Positions 35,689-44,416 are shown, counted from the first letter of the stretch. The stretch is DNA of 64,000 nt from an uncultured Aquimarina sp. (GCA_947496705.1 CANMDW010000026.1:18981-82980); one strand, 5' to 3'. A program made the numbers and translations. Notes: a model not told the origin generated them from the letters alone.

Positions 35689-36942
35689 CTATTGCTTGGA
35701 TGTTTTTATGATTTCGGAAATATCATTGATTACCCATTGCAGCACTTCATCTATTCCTTTATTGTAAGCCTCCCATTTGGGAGTTATAAGCACATCTGGT
35801 CGTACTCCTTTTGTATTTTCTTCTTGAAAACGATAAAGGCGTTTAGAGTACCTGACCCTTAAATTTGAGTTTGGAAGTCTAAAATCATCTCCATCCTGAT
35901 AACCATATGGATTAGCGCCAGTAGGCTCTCCTACAATCTTGGCATTCAGCATTTGTCTAAATTGAACTGTATTTGACATCGCGGCCGAAAAAGTAGCTCG
36001 ATTGCACAAAGTGTAGACTCCATCCTTCCAATTAATGCTGTCTACATCTACCAAGTATTCTATGAGTCTTACTCCTTTAAAGAAATTACCACCTAAATTA
36101 TCCCGAAGATCAATAATCAGGTGCTTAATTGAATTTCTAATAATATAATTCAGAACCGATTTACCAAATTCATCCATTTCCTCAAAAGAAGGGTACTTCT
36201 CGAATTTTATATACACTGTGGATAAATTCTCTAATGGTTTAAACCATAGGTTTTCCAATTTAGCCGTGTCAGGTTTTGATAGGTTTGACGATTCTATTTT
36301 AAGATTGTTGAAATTGGCAACTCTATACTCTTCTAAGGTAATTGATTTTATTGTTAAGGTTTCCGACGTACCATCATCTCCAATGAATTCGAATTTGGCA
36401 CTATTTTTATGCTTTGTCAAACCAATTGCATGGAGCAGTTCTGAGGAGGTTAGATACCTCATGGCAAAATAACGTTTAGACTGCTCATTTTCTACATATT
36501 GAATATATGGCGAGATGGTATTCAATATTTTTTCGATGGGTATTTGGTCTATATTAACTAGTTTTTTTCCAATTAAATGCTTGTGATTTTCAAGAGTGCT
36601 TAATACCCTAATTTCGCTTTCAAAATCGAACAGACCGATGGGATAATATTTTTGCTTTTCATCGGAAAGAGGAATTGAAGTATGCCCATCACCAATCATT
36701 TGTGTTAGTTTCATTAAATTGGCAATTACCTGAAAGTTTGACAAGTAGGGTAAATTCTCCTTTAGTTCATTGATTTTAGAATCAAAATTATCCTTACTTA
36801 TGCTATGATATAGATCAATATGCTTCTCTTCTAATGTTTTTTGATAGAAATCAATATCATCATCCCACTCATCAATGTTGACATTTTGAGCAAAAGAAAC
36901 CATATGAAATAGAATGGTTATTATTATTACTATTTGTTTCAT
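35689..36942 (-). CDS. Secreted S41-family peptidase
   Basis: 417 aa with an N-terminal signal peptide (M-K-Q-I-V-I-I-I-T-I-L-F-H-M-V-S-F-A-Q). A helical N-terminal region is followed by the tail-specific protease core: I-D-L-R-D-N-L-G-G-N (about residue 278) and N-R-A-T-F-S-A-A-M (about 318), whose Ser is the expected nucleophile, then I-V-G-E-P-T-G-A-N. No PDZ domain is obvious. It converges with the ABC permease gene (49-bp gap). Upstream are gene remnants only, so it probably has its own promoter. Confidence 0.88.
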   Translation of the reverse strand: MKQIVIIITILFHMVSFAQNVNIDEWDDDIDFYQKTLEEKHIDLYHSISKDNFDSKINELKENLPYLSNFQVIANLMKLTQMIGDGHTSIPLSDEKQKYYPIGLFDFESEIRVLSTLENHKHLIGKKLVNIDQIPIEKILNTISPYIQYVENEQSKRYFAMRYLTSSELLHAIGLTKHKNSAKFEFIGDDGTSETLTIKSITLEEYRVANFNNLKIESSNLSKPDTAKLENLWFKPLENLSTVYIKFEKYPSFEEMDEFGKSVLNYIIRNSIKHLIIDLRDNLGGNFFKGVRLIEYLVDVDSINWKDGVYTLCNRATFSAAMSNTVQFRQMLNAKIVGEPTGANPYGYQDGDDFRLPNSNLRVRYSKRLYRFQEENTKGVRPDVLITPKWEAYNKGIDEVLQWVINDISEIIKTSKQ

Positions 36943-37109
36943 AAGTTATTTTATTAATAATCGGATTTGAGATTGTTTTTTGATTAAACCAGAATTCATA
37001 ATCAGGTGAGCAGATCCATTTACAAAGAACTCACCTTTTTTAGTAGGCCAGAAAGTTCATTTTTTTCATGCGGTAATTATGTTTACAGCTTCTTCTGATT
37101 CTCTAAACC
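36943..37109. other. Gap with a terminator-like hairpin and traces of decayed coding sequence
   Basis: AGGTGAG (37004-37010) pairs with CTCACCT (37030-37036), followed by TTTTT on the + strand. That would be a + strand terminator, yet no + strand gene precedes it. On the minus strand a 29-codon open stretch ending near 36950 reads like real protein (G-E-F-F-V-N-G-S-A-H-L-I-M-N-S-G). It may be the tail of a lost gene. Neither reading is firm. Confidence 0.3.
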
Positions 37110-37292
37110 TTATTTTAATGCTTTATCAATGATTTTTATCCCTTTTTTCGGAAAGCCTGCTATCCAGATACATGCATCATTACCGACCATATCCAACATT
37201 TCATGAAGATTGTGCATTAACCGGTCTTCATAAAGCGCAATAGAGGGAGAATCTATTTCTTCTATATTATCTATTTCAAACCAGTTTCCCAT
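37110..37292 (-). pseudogene. N-terminal fragment of an alanine-racemase/D-threonine-aldolase-type enzyme
   Basis: 60 codons. The first 38 residues (W-F-E-I-D-N-I-E-E-I-D-S-P-S-I-A-L-Y-E-D-R-L then N-L-H-E-M-L-D-M-V-G) match the opening of D-threonine aldolase/D-serine dehydratase-type PLP enzymes. The expected active-site Lys segment is missing, and the sequence switches to unrelated residues (A-C-I-W-I-A-G-F-P-K-K-G). Most of the enzyme, normally about 360 aa, has been deleted. It sits 5 bp downstream of a serine hydrolase gene. Confidence 0.6.
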
Positions 37293-37297
37293 AAACC

Positions 37298-38404
37298 TTA
37301 ATCTTTGTAATTCTGAAATAAAGTGGCCAATTTTTGAACAAACTCATGGCGCGAATTGGACCACGATGAATTGGAACAAAAGGCCACCACTAAATGTTCC
37401 TCAGGCATTATGAATAAATACGCCGTTCCTCCAGCGCTAGACCCACCATGATAAATTTCTTTTTTGTCGTCTGAAACCCTCCACCCTAATGCATAATTTG
37501 TCGGTGTACCATCAGCAGTATTTAGTGGATTCCACATTTCTTTGGTGGATTCTTTATTTATAAGTTGATACCGGAGTAATGAATTTCCGAATTTTACCAA
37601 ATCAGTAGGAGTTGAAAGCACTCCTCCTCCAGGGAATTTATTACTTAAATCTACAGGACGGGTATTTTCCCAGGTTCCATCTTTTAATGTTTCATATGCG
37701 TTTGTACGATATGGAATAATCTGTTCAGGAATGTCTACAGTGCTTTGATTCATTTTAGCATGATTAAAGATGTTTTTTTCAAGAGCTAGTTTAAATGTTG
37801 TTTTCTCTATTTTTTCTATAATACAGCCCAATATACTATACCCATAACTACTGTAATGATGTTTGGTGCTTGGAACTGAAACGAGTGAATCCATTTTAAA
37901 GATATCAAGTGCATGGGTAGAAGATGAATAACGAGTCAGGCTATAGTATTCTTTATCTATATTGTTAAAATCATAATGTCTGATTCCGCCTAAATGAGAT
38001 AATAACTGCTTAGAAGTAATGAGGACAGATTTATCAGGAAAGGAATTGCAGTAATCTTGAACAGGTGCGTTGATATCTATTTTACCTTGTTGCTTTAATA
38101 TCATTATTAATGTAGCAGTGATGCTCTTACTTATAGAACCAACTCTATAAACACTCTTCGCATCTGCTTTGACCTTATTCTCAACATTTGAAAAACCCAA
38201 TGCTTCAGCAAAAACTACATCTCCTTTATAAGATATAGCTACTGATAAGCTAGGCAGTTTATTCTCATTTATCGCCTGTTGAATAAGCAGTTTTGCTTTT
38301 TTATGAGTAGTTTCAGATTGAGCACAACTATTCATTGCGAAAAAAACAATCATCAAAGCCATACTCATGAACCTTGTACTTCTGTTTGTTTTTTGAGTTT
38401 TCAT
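37298..38404 (-). CDS. Serine hydrolase of the beta-lactamase class C / AmpH fold
   Basis: 368 aa with an N-terminal hydrophobic signal and a Cys at M-N-S-C that could be a lipoprotein site. The catalytic S-x-x-K lies in V-G-S-I-S-K-S (about residue 94). The second motif reads Y-S-S rather than the usual Y-S-N or Y-A-N (H-H-Y-S-S-Y-G-Y), and the third is H-G-G-S. It is likely a periplasmic peptidase or esterase rather than a true beta-lactamase. It is divergent from a MarR gene across a region with two 18-bp palindromes. Confidence 0.88.
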   Translation of the reverse strand: MKTQKTNRSTRFMSMALMIVFFAMNSCAQSETTHKKAKLLIQQAINENKLPSLSVAISYKGDVVFAEALGFSNVENKVKADAKSVYRVGSISKSITATLIMILKQQGKIDINAPVQDYCNSFPDKSVLITSKQLLSHLGGIRHYDFNNIDKEYYSLTRYSSSTHALDIFKMDSLVSVPSTKHHYSSYGYSILGCIIEKIEKTTFKLALEKNIFNHAKMNQSTVDIPEQIIPYRTNAYETLKDGTWENTRPVDLSNKFPGGGVLSTPTDLVKFGNSLLRYQLINKESTKEMWNPLNTADGTPTNYALGWRVSDDKKEIYHGGSSAGGTAYLFIMPEEHLVVAFCSNSSWSNSRHEFVQKLATLFQNYKD

Positions 38405-38419
38405 GAAAGGAATTTAATT

Positions 38420-38437
38420 TATCTTCACATGAAGATA
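38420..38437. promoter_or_regulatory. Palindromic MarR-type operator, copy 1
   Basis: TATCTTCACATGAAGATA, a perfect inverted repeat with 8-bp arms and a 2-bp centre, 15 bp upstream of the serine hydrolase start codon. It is one of two copies in the divergent region. Confidence 0.7.
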
Positions 38438-38456
38438 CTTAGCAAATATATGTTTT

Positions 38457-38474
38457 TATCTTTATATGAAGATA
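38457..38474. promoter_or_regulatory. Palindromic MarR-type operator, copy 2
   Basis: TATCTTTATATGAAGATA, the same element with one arm mismatch, 37 bp from copy 1 (start to start) and 36 bp upstream of the likely MarR start at 38511. Confidence 0.68.
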
Positions 38475-38510
38475 TTTTTATGTTATTTTGTTTTAAGATT
38501 CAAAGTACTC

Positions 38511-39014
38511 ATGAAAAATAAAAATGATGATATAATAGATATTCTTGTACAAGAATGGAAAAAAGAACGTCCAGAATTAGACACTTCTGCAATGCTAGTT
38601 GTTGGAAGAATCTTAAAATTGGGAAAAATATTAGAGAAAAAAGCCAGTACAGCCATACTAAACAACGATATAGTTTATACGGATTTAGATGTTTTGGCTA
38701 CATTGAGACGTTCAGGAAAACCCTATGAACTAACCCCTAAACAACTAATGCGATCTGTTTTAATAACATCTGGTGCTATGACGGCTTTATTAAAGAGGTT
38801 AGAAAAATTGAAACTGATTTATCGAGCACCCAGTCAAAAAGATGGGCGGATTATAAGTGCTGGCTTGACAAAAAAAGGAAAAATTGTGATAGACAAAGCT
38901 ATTGAAATTCGTTTTAGGGAAGCAAAAAACACGGTAAGTATATTTAACGAAAGTGAAACGGAGATGCTCTCATCTTTACTAAAAAAATTGCTAAAATCTG
39001 TTGAATCAAATTAG
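38511..39014 (+). CDS. MarR-family transcriptional regulator
   Basis: 167 aa from ATG 38511. An ATG at 38466 is in frame but would start inside operator copy 2 and adds an unrelated hydrophobic stretch. Winged-helix features are T-D-L-D-V-L-A-T-L-R-R-S (about residue 45), L-M-R-S-V-L-I-T-S-G-A-M-T-A-L-L-K-R-L-E-K (recognition helix) and D-G-R-I-I-S-A-G-L-T-K-K-G (wing). It probably represses itself and the divergent serine hydrolase through the twin palindromes. Confidence 0.92.
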   Translation: MKNKNDDIIDILVQEWKKERPELDTSAMLVVGRILKLGKILEKKASTAILNNDIVYTDLDVLATLRRSGKPYELTPKQLMRSVLITSGAMTALLKRLEKLKLIYRAPSQKDGRIISAGLTKKGKIVIDKAIEIRFREAKNTVSIFNESETEMLSSLLKKLLKSVESN

Positions 39015-39097
39015 ATAAATCTTAAGTGGACTACTTATTTCTTAAATATGTAAGATTTTAAAAAATGTTTCATTATCCTAATTATTAGGCAAAGGCT

Positions 39098-39568
39098 TTA
39101 TTCATACAGCTTAATTTCAAAATATTTGGTTCCTTTAATTGGGTTAAATCGGTAAGGTTCTATTTCATAAAAACCTGTTCTTTTATATAGATCAATTGCC
39201 GAATGCATTATCGGCAAGGTGTCCAATCTCATTTTTTGATAACCTAATTCCTCTCCAACCTCAATAGCTTTCTTCAATAGTTGTTTTCCTATTCCAAGCC
39301 CGCGTGCCTCTTCTTTTAAATACATTCTTTTAAGTTCGCAAATTGAGTTCTCAAGTTTCCTAATTCCAACACATCCTAATGGCGACCTTTTATCATCCAA
39401 AGCGATAAAAAGCACACCTTTTGGCCTAGAATATAGACTTTTGATATTTTCAATTTCCTCATTAAAATTCTGAAACTCCAAATCAACTCCAATTTGAGAA
39501 ACATATTCTTTAAATAGTTGAATAGCAGTTTTATATTCGCTATCCGATTTTGCTTCCTTTAATTCCAT
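39098..39568 (-). CDS. GNAT-family N-acetyltransferase
   Basis: 156 aa. The acetyl-CoA pyrophosphate-binding motif is seen in L-K-R-M-Y-L-K-E-E-A-R-G-L-G-I-G-K-Q-L-L (about residues 78-97), with G-C-V-G-I-R-K-L before it and L-D-T-L-P-I-M-H-S-A-I-D-L-Y-K-R-T-G-F after it. The substrate is not predictable. It is 9 bp after the RsgA gene, on the same strand, and probably last in its transcript. Confidence 0.92.
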   Translation of the reverse strand: MELKEAKSDSEYKTAIQLFKEYVSQIGVDLEFQNFNEEIENIKSLYSRPKGVLFIALDDKRSPLGCVGIRKLENSICELKRMYLKEEARGLGIGKQLLKKAIEVGEELGYQKMRLDTLPIMHSAIDLYKRTGFYEIEPYRFNPIKGTKYFEIKLYE

Positions 39569-39577
39569 ACAGTCTGC

Positions 39578-40645
39578 TTAATACTTATTTCCCCTTCTCT
39601 GCTTTTGTATATTCTTGATCATTTTCCCTAAGTTTTTGTCCTTCTTTTTCTTTTCCTCAACACTTGATTCAAAAAAGGCTCTTTCCTTTTCCATTTTTTG
39701 AAAATTAACATAGGAATCTGCATCAATTATTCCACTTTCAACTGCATCTTGTATCGCGCAACCTTCTTCGATTGTATGTGTACAGTTATTGAACTTACAA
39801 CTTTGAGATAATCCGACAATTTCATCAAATGTAACTTCCAGTCCAGACAAAGTACTGGTAATACCGATTTCTCTCATTCCAGGATTGTCGATTAAAATCC
39901 CACCATTTTCCAAAACAATTAATTCTCGGTGCGTCGTAATGTGTTTTCCTCTCTCAATACGCTCATTAATGGCACCTGTATTCATAAGTTCTTTTCCTGT
40001 TAGTTGGTTCAAAAGAGTGGATTTCCCTACACCAGAAGAACCTAACAAACAATAGGTCTTGCCTTTTTGTATTATGGCTCTTATTTTATCTATTCCGATA
40101 TGAGACTGATTGCTTATTGCGTATACAGAAACATCTTTGATTCGCCCTTTTATTTCATTAATAAATTTGTCTAATGTTAGCTTGTCTATTAAATCTATCT
40201 TACTTAAAACAATGATTGGTTCTACATTGGAAGTGTTACAAATGGTTAAATATCGTTCCAAACGATTGATGTTGAAGTCCCTGTTAACCGATTGAACAAT
40301 TAGGCCATAATCAATATTTGTAGCGATTATTTGGGTTTGTGCAGATTTACCAACTGCCTGTCTCTCAATTGTAGAATGTCTAGGATAAATAGAATGTATT
40401 AACGCTTTATTCTCATCGTATTCGGAAATGGCAACCCAGTCTCCAACAGCTGGCAAATCGTATCTGCTTTCTGCAGTAAATCTTAAATTACCAATAAGTT
40501 CGGCGTCAAATTCTCTAGCATCTGTTTTGACTACATATCTATCCTTATGTTCCAATATAACATGACCAACATCAAATGAATTGATATTTTGTTCCTTTCG
40601 ATATTTTTCTAAGGTTGTATTATATCCTAAATCTTGAAGTGTCAT
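39578..40645 (-). CDS. rsgA: Ribosome small-subunit-dependent GTPase A
   Basis: 355 aa from ATG 40645, which overlaps the stop of the upstream serine hydrolase (ATGA); a longer frame from 40696 is less likely. It is a circularly permuted GTPase: S-K-I-D-L (G4) comes before G-S-S-G-V-G-K-S-T (G1) and D-N-P-G-M (G3). An N-terminal OB-fold (V-G-D-W-V-A) and a C-terminal zinc site (C-K-F-N-N-C-T-H with a later G-C-A-I) are present. RsgA helps 30S maturation. G4 reads SKID rather than NKxD, and G3 DNPG rather than DTPG. The Bacteroidota core rsgA is often about 310 aa, so this longer form, located among accessory genes, may be a second copy. Confidence 0.9.
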   Translation of the reverse strand: MTLQDLGYNTTLEKYRKEQNINSFDVGHVILEHKDRYVVKTDAREFDAELIGNLRFTAESRYDLPAVGDWVAISEYDENKALIHSIYPRHSTIERQAVGKSAQTQIIATNIDYGLIVQSVNRDFNINRLERYLTICNTSNVEPIIVLSKIDLIDKLTLDKFINEIKGRIKDVSVYAISNQSHIGIDKIRAIIQKGKTYCLLGSSGVGKSTLLNQLTGKELMNTGAINERIERGKHITTHRELIVLENGGILIDNPGMREIGITSTLSGLEVTFDEIVGLSQSCKFNNCTHTIEEGCAIQDAVESGIIDADSYVNFQKMEKERAFFESSVEEKKKKDKNLGKMIKNIQKQRRGNKY

Positions 40646-41859
40646 TTTGATTTTTGAATTTTTAGTTTCATTTCCATTTCTTCTAACTTTTGCCATATAT
40701 TGATAAACTCGTTTATTCCTTCTTTATTAAGTTCAGTATTTACTATCAGAATTTTACCAATTTTTGTTTTAGTATTGAAAAACATATATGTTGCAACACC
40801 GGGATCCCCACCAGTATGACCTATTTGCCCTTGGGCTGAAATTCCCATAAAAACACCCATATTATATTCATCGTTATAGGCACTTTCATTTCTTTTTTCA
40901 TAATGTACATCCGACAGTGTCGGTCTAAATAACTCTTCATAACTATCTTTATTGAGAATTTTTCCACTCCCGCCATACCCAGAAATCAATTCTGTTAGAT
41001 ATTTTCCCAAATCAGCTGATGAAGTAATCAACCCTCCATCCGGATAATTTACCAATCTATAGAAGGCTAATTCAGTTTCTTGATTTAAATAAAGTTTAGA
41101 ATATTTTGAAAAGTCCACATCCTCAAAGGACCAACCCGTATTTGACATTTCTAAAGGTTTCAAAATATGTTTATTAGTAAATTCAATAAATGATTCATTA
41201 GTGGCATTCTCAATAATAACGGCTGCTAATCCTGCAGCAATGTTTGAATATTCGAATTTTTCTCCTGGGATTTTATTCAAAAAATTCTTTTTCTTGTACC
41301 ATTTACCTTCTGTGTTTAAAATCTGTTCCAAAAATTGGTTTAGTTCCATCATTTCATCAGGGGCACGAAAATTACTATTTATTTTAGCCCCTTCATTGTA
41401 TTTTTCTTTCAATACGTATCCATTTCGCTCATACCTTGATGGGTCTTTTATGCTTGAAGTATGTGTTGCTAATTGTCGTATGGTTATAGAGTTATTTGGA
41501 AAATATGGGTTCATTACTTTACATGGTAAATAGTTGTTTATAGGGTCATCGAGATTAAGTTTACCTAGTTCTTGCGCTTTTAGTAATGCAATACCAATAA
41601 AGGTTTTAGAAATGGAGGCAATATTCTGGATAGTATGTACTGTATATTTTTTGTTTTCTCGTTTATCAGAATATCCAAAACCTTTTTCGAATAATGTGCC
41701 TTTCTGATTTACAATGGCCACAGAAAATCCATTTATATGACCTTGTGAATAAATTTGTTCTAAATCTTCAGTTAGTTTTTTCGAAATCAAATCGTCTGTT
41801 TGACCAAAAATTTGGAGAATCAATAAATTAAGCGTTATTACAATAATTAGTTTTCTCAT
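40642..41859 (-). CDS. Secreted serine hydrolase (beta-lactamase/penicillin-binding protein fold)
   Basis: 405 aa from ATG 41859, which opens a signal peptide (M-R-K-L-I-I-V-I-T-L-N-L-L-I-L-Q-I-F-G-Q). Catalytic motifs are S-I-S-K in N-I-A-S-I-S-K-T-F, Y-S-N in F-E-Y-S-N-I-A and H-T-G in Q-I-G-H-T-G-G-D, so all three class C positions are conserved here, unlike the hydrolase at 37298. Its last bases overlap the RsgA start (ATGA). A long hairpin lies 21-69 bp upstream of the start. Confidence 0.9.
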   Translation of the reverse strand: MRKLIIVITLNLLILQIFGQTDDLISKKLTEDLEQIYSQGHINGFSVAIVNQKGTLFEKGFGYSDKRENKKYTVHTIQNIASISKTFIGIALLKAQELGKLNLDDPINNYLPCKVMNPYFPNNSITIRQLATHTSSIKDPSRYERNGYVLKEKYNEGAKINSNFRAPDEMMELNQFLEQILNTEGKWYKKKNFLNKIPGEKFEYSNIAAGLAAVIIENATNESFIEFTNKHILKPLEMSNTGWSFEDVDFSKYSKLYLNQETELAFYRLVNYPDGGLITSSADLGKYLTELISGYGGSGKILNKDSYEELFRPTLSDVHYEKRNESAYNDEYNMGVFMGISAQGQIGHTGGDPGVATYMFFNTKTKIGKILIVNTELNKEGINEFINIWQKLEEMEMKLKIQKSK

Positions 41860-41879
41860 TTTTATATCGGTTGAGCCAT

Positions 41880-41928
41880 GGCAAGTAGGCGGTCGATAGT
41901 TGCAGAACGTTCTGCCAAGCACTTAACC
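41880..41928. repeat. Long hairpin with a perfect 14-bp palindromic core
   Basis: The core GCAGAACGTTCTGC (41902-41915) is a perfect palindrome. The flanks continue as an imperfect stem: GGCAAGT on the left with ACTTAACC on the right. It contains TCTGCCAAGC, which recurs at 60625-60634. It lies between the CocE-type gene and the serine hydrolase it would precede. I cannot match it to a known attC or terminator consensus. Confidence 0.5.
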
Positions 41929-41960
41929 AAAGCCTTTGCTATGTATTAGATTTTCTTACT

Positions 41961-43703
41961 TTAATCTCTCCAAATCGGAATTTCCACAAAACTATCATTG
42001 TACCATTTCACTTTCAATGGTTCTTTGGAATCTTCGATTGTTTCTTCACTTACTATTTTTCCAGTGCCGTAATTTAATTCAGAGAATGGGTTTTTGTTCA
42101 CATTGATGTAGACAAGCAGGCAACTGCCTTTGCTTAATTTCTTACTTACTAAATGTGTGTTTGAGAATGGAATTGTTTCGATTTTATTTGATTCGAGTAA
42201 TTTTCTTTTCGTTATATCATTGGCATAACTAGCTCTTCCAACTATGTAAGACAAATGGAAATATTCACCATTTGGCATAAGTTCGTAAAGCGTAACCCCA
42301 TAATCGAAGTCTTTTTTATTAATGCTTACTTTCAATTCACCAATGAATGAGCCGTTAATAATAATGGATTCTTCCAGCGGTTCGCTGATAAAATTAAACC
42401 CGTTGCTCATATCCATTTCCTCACGTATTATTGGGTCTGGATAATAGTCGTTATTTCCTGTTTTTCTGTCAGAAAAGTCTACTTCTTGGGATAGAAAACC
42501 TTTTTTAGAGGGCTTTGCTGGTTTTAAAGAATAAACACCCTCGGATTTCTCGTTAGTTAAATACAATTTCAACCGGTCGTTGCTCATATTCTCGATAGAA
42601 GAAGCACTTCGCCATTCATTTGCTCCCATTACTTGATAGTTTATTTTGTCCTTCAATTCTTTGGGTTTATCGCCATTTTTGAAAATGTAGTTAAACCATT
42701 GATACGTTATTTCATTGGTATTTATCAGAGCATCAGCATCAACTGTATAACCGTTTATTTTTTCTGAACCATTTCGTTGAGCACCAAAATGGCTGTAAGG
42801 CCCAATAATCAGATAGTGTTCTGCATCGGGATTGTATTTATAATGTTCCCGTAAATAATACAATCCTGAATTTTGAGAATCATTGTAATATCCATCAATT
42901 GAAAGAACTGGAATATTTATTTTGGCAAAATCATCTTTGTACGGCGCCATTTTTTGCCAATATTCATCAAAAGATGGATGACTTATCCATCGTTGAAACC
43001 ATTTATTTGGTGTACCGTCTATACTGTCAATTTTTTTGTATGCTACTCCTGTTTCCCACCATTTGTTTTGCATTTCTCTAAAGCGCTGTCTGTCGTTTAG
43101 AGTAATTGTATCTAAAAATTTATTATTGCCAACATAAAACGCCCATTCGTAATTTGGATTAATGAAAATATTATTTTCCATCGGTAAGCCCATTCCTGGT
43201 CTACTGGCAACATAAGGAACGATTGTTTTAAGAGCAGGGTGTAGTTTTTTGGTTGAAGCCCATTGTGTAAATCCGTTATAACTACCTCCAAACATTCCTA
43301 CGCGTCCATCACACCATTTTTGCTTACTTATCCAATCTATTACATCATATGTATCATTGGCATCGTTCTCATATGGCCATATTTCATTCGGGCTTAAACG
43401 CTTACCTCGTGCATAGGCAAATACACCTACATAACCTCTATCGGCCGATTCTTTTAGCGTAGTTAGGTCTCTCCCTTTATCTCTTACATAAACAGTACTT
43501 TGTAAGATTACAGGTTTTGGCTCGGTTGTTTCATCTTTGCGTACAATGATTGCCGAAATTTTTGCTCCATCTCTCGTCTCAATTAAAACATCTCGAATAT
43601 TGTAATCTTCATTCGAGTCGGTTAATTGAGCTGTCTCCTTCTTTTGGTTTGTTGAGTTGCATCCAATTAGTATAAGGATACATAAATTCAATACTAATTT
43701 CAT
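41961..43703 (-). CDS. CocE/NonD-family acyl hydrolase, lipoprotein
   Basis: 580 aa from ATG 43703, chosen because it opens a lipoprotein signal (M-K-L-V-L-N-L-C-I-L-I-L-I-G-C); the longer frame from 43823 buries this signal. The X-Pro dipeptidyl-peptidase-type alpha/beta-hydrolase core has V-G-M-F-G-G-S-Y-N-G (nucleophile Ser), an Asp near D-G-Y-Y-N-D and His in G-P-Y-S-H-F-G. A jelly-roll C-terminal domain follows, as in CocE. It is probably outer-membrane-anchored and acts on acylated or proline-containing substrates. The specificity is unknown. Confidence 0.9.
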   Translation of the reverse strand: MKLVLNLCILILIGCNSTNQKKETAQLTDSNEDYNIRDVLIETRDGAKISAIIVRKDETTEPKPVILQSTVYVRDKGRDLTTLKESADRGYVGVFAYARGKRLSPNEIWPYENDANDTYDVIDWISKQKWCDGRVGMFGGSYNGFTQWASTKKLHPALKTIVPYVASRPGMGLPMENNIFINPNYEWAFYVGNNKFLDTITLNDRQRFREMQNKWWETGVAYKKIDSIDGTPNKWFQRWISHPSFDEYWQKMAPYKDDFAKINIPVLSIDGYYNDSQNSGLYYLREHYKYNPDAEHYLIIGPYSHFGAQRNGSEKINGYTVDADALINTNEITYQWFNYIFKNGDKPKELKDKINYQVMGANEWRSASSIENMSNDRLKLYLTNEKSEGVYSLKPAKPSKKGFLSQEVDFSDRKTGNNDYYPDPIIREEMDMSNGFNFISEPLEESIIINGSFIGELKVSINKKDFDYGVTLYELMPNGEYFHLSYIVGRASYANDITKRKLLESNKIETIPFSNTHLVSKKLSKGSCLLVYINVNKNPFSELNYGTGKIVSEETIEDSKEPLKVKWYNDSFVEIPIWRD

Positions 43704-43843
43704 TCCGTTGTTTTTTGTAAGGACTTTTCCTTTATTGGAATATTGCATTTTTTCAGCTTGCACATAACTAAAGTGTATATGAAATTTGCTTTCCGGTAAC
43801 GTACAATTATTATAAACAGTCATTAATTACCATTAAGCCTAGC

Positions 43844-44233
43844 TTATTTTGATTCCTCTATATTCATTGGTCGAAACCCCATTGCAAGTAGCCAACATAT
43901 GAAGACGAGCATAAAAATACCATTTTGTATAAAAAGCACAAAGGGAACATCTATACTTCCCATTTGCAAAGCACCACCGATAAAAACCATTACAGATGCA
44001 AATAGTCCCCATATTGCGAGCCATTTGGGAACAAGCGAAATTTTAAACAGAAAGTAAAATAATACAGACCCGCCAATGCTATATAAAAGCAACATCAAGA
44101 AGTGGGTCCAGTAATATTAAATAGCAATTCCAAATATGTAAGCATTCTTCATTACTAAAAAAAAAGACACTAAATAGATTAATGTTCCTACAATAGTCAA
44201 GGATTCTAAAAGTTGTTGGTTAGCTATTTTCAT
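43844..44233 (-). pseudogene. DUF4386-like membrane protein remnant with an in-frame stop
   Basis: One minus-strand frame from ATG 44231-44233 is split by TAA at 44117-44119. Before the stop it encodes 38 residues with one membrane helix (L-T-I-V-G-T-L-I-Y-L-V-S-F-F-L-V). After it come about 90 residues matching the C-terminal half of DUF4386 proteins (Y-F-L-F-K-I-S-L-V-P-K-W-L-A-I-W-G-L near the middle, then two further helices). The normal length is about 220 aa, so the N-terminal helices are missing too. An intact relative lies at 60744. Confidence 0.65.
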
Positions 44234-44386
44234 ATTGCGTTTCTTAGTTTTTTTTATACCTAAAAGTACTCCATTACCTGCGGTTATATGTCAAGTAAAT
44301 CCAATACTCAATAATTATTCTCGCCTGTAGATATTCATGACCACACCGTAAGAAGTTGTTCTTGATTTAACCAGTGCCTCTCATCA

Positions 44387-44416
44387 AAATTGGAGATTAG
44401 GCCTAATGTCCAATTT
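44387..44416. repeat. 30-bp palindrome with one mismatch
   Basis: AAATTGGAGATTAGG (44387-44401) is followed without a spacer by CCTAATGTCCAATTT (44402-44416); only one base pair in 15 fails to match. It is 34 bp downstream of the deacetylase stop. Neither strand has a T run after it, so it is not a standard terminator. The rest of 44234-44449 shows no gene. Confidence 0.65.

Noticed and set aside
39017..39058. AAATCTTA...TAAGATTT pair as a terminator between the MarR and GNAT genes
   Set aside because: Only 8 A/T-rich pairs with a 26-nt loop; too weak to claim.
41902..41928. Possible integron attC site
   Set aside because: ACTTAAC fits the RYYYAAC box, but no partner GTTRRRY box lies at the right distance and no integrase is visible in the window. 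Kept only as an unexplained hairpin.
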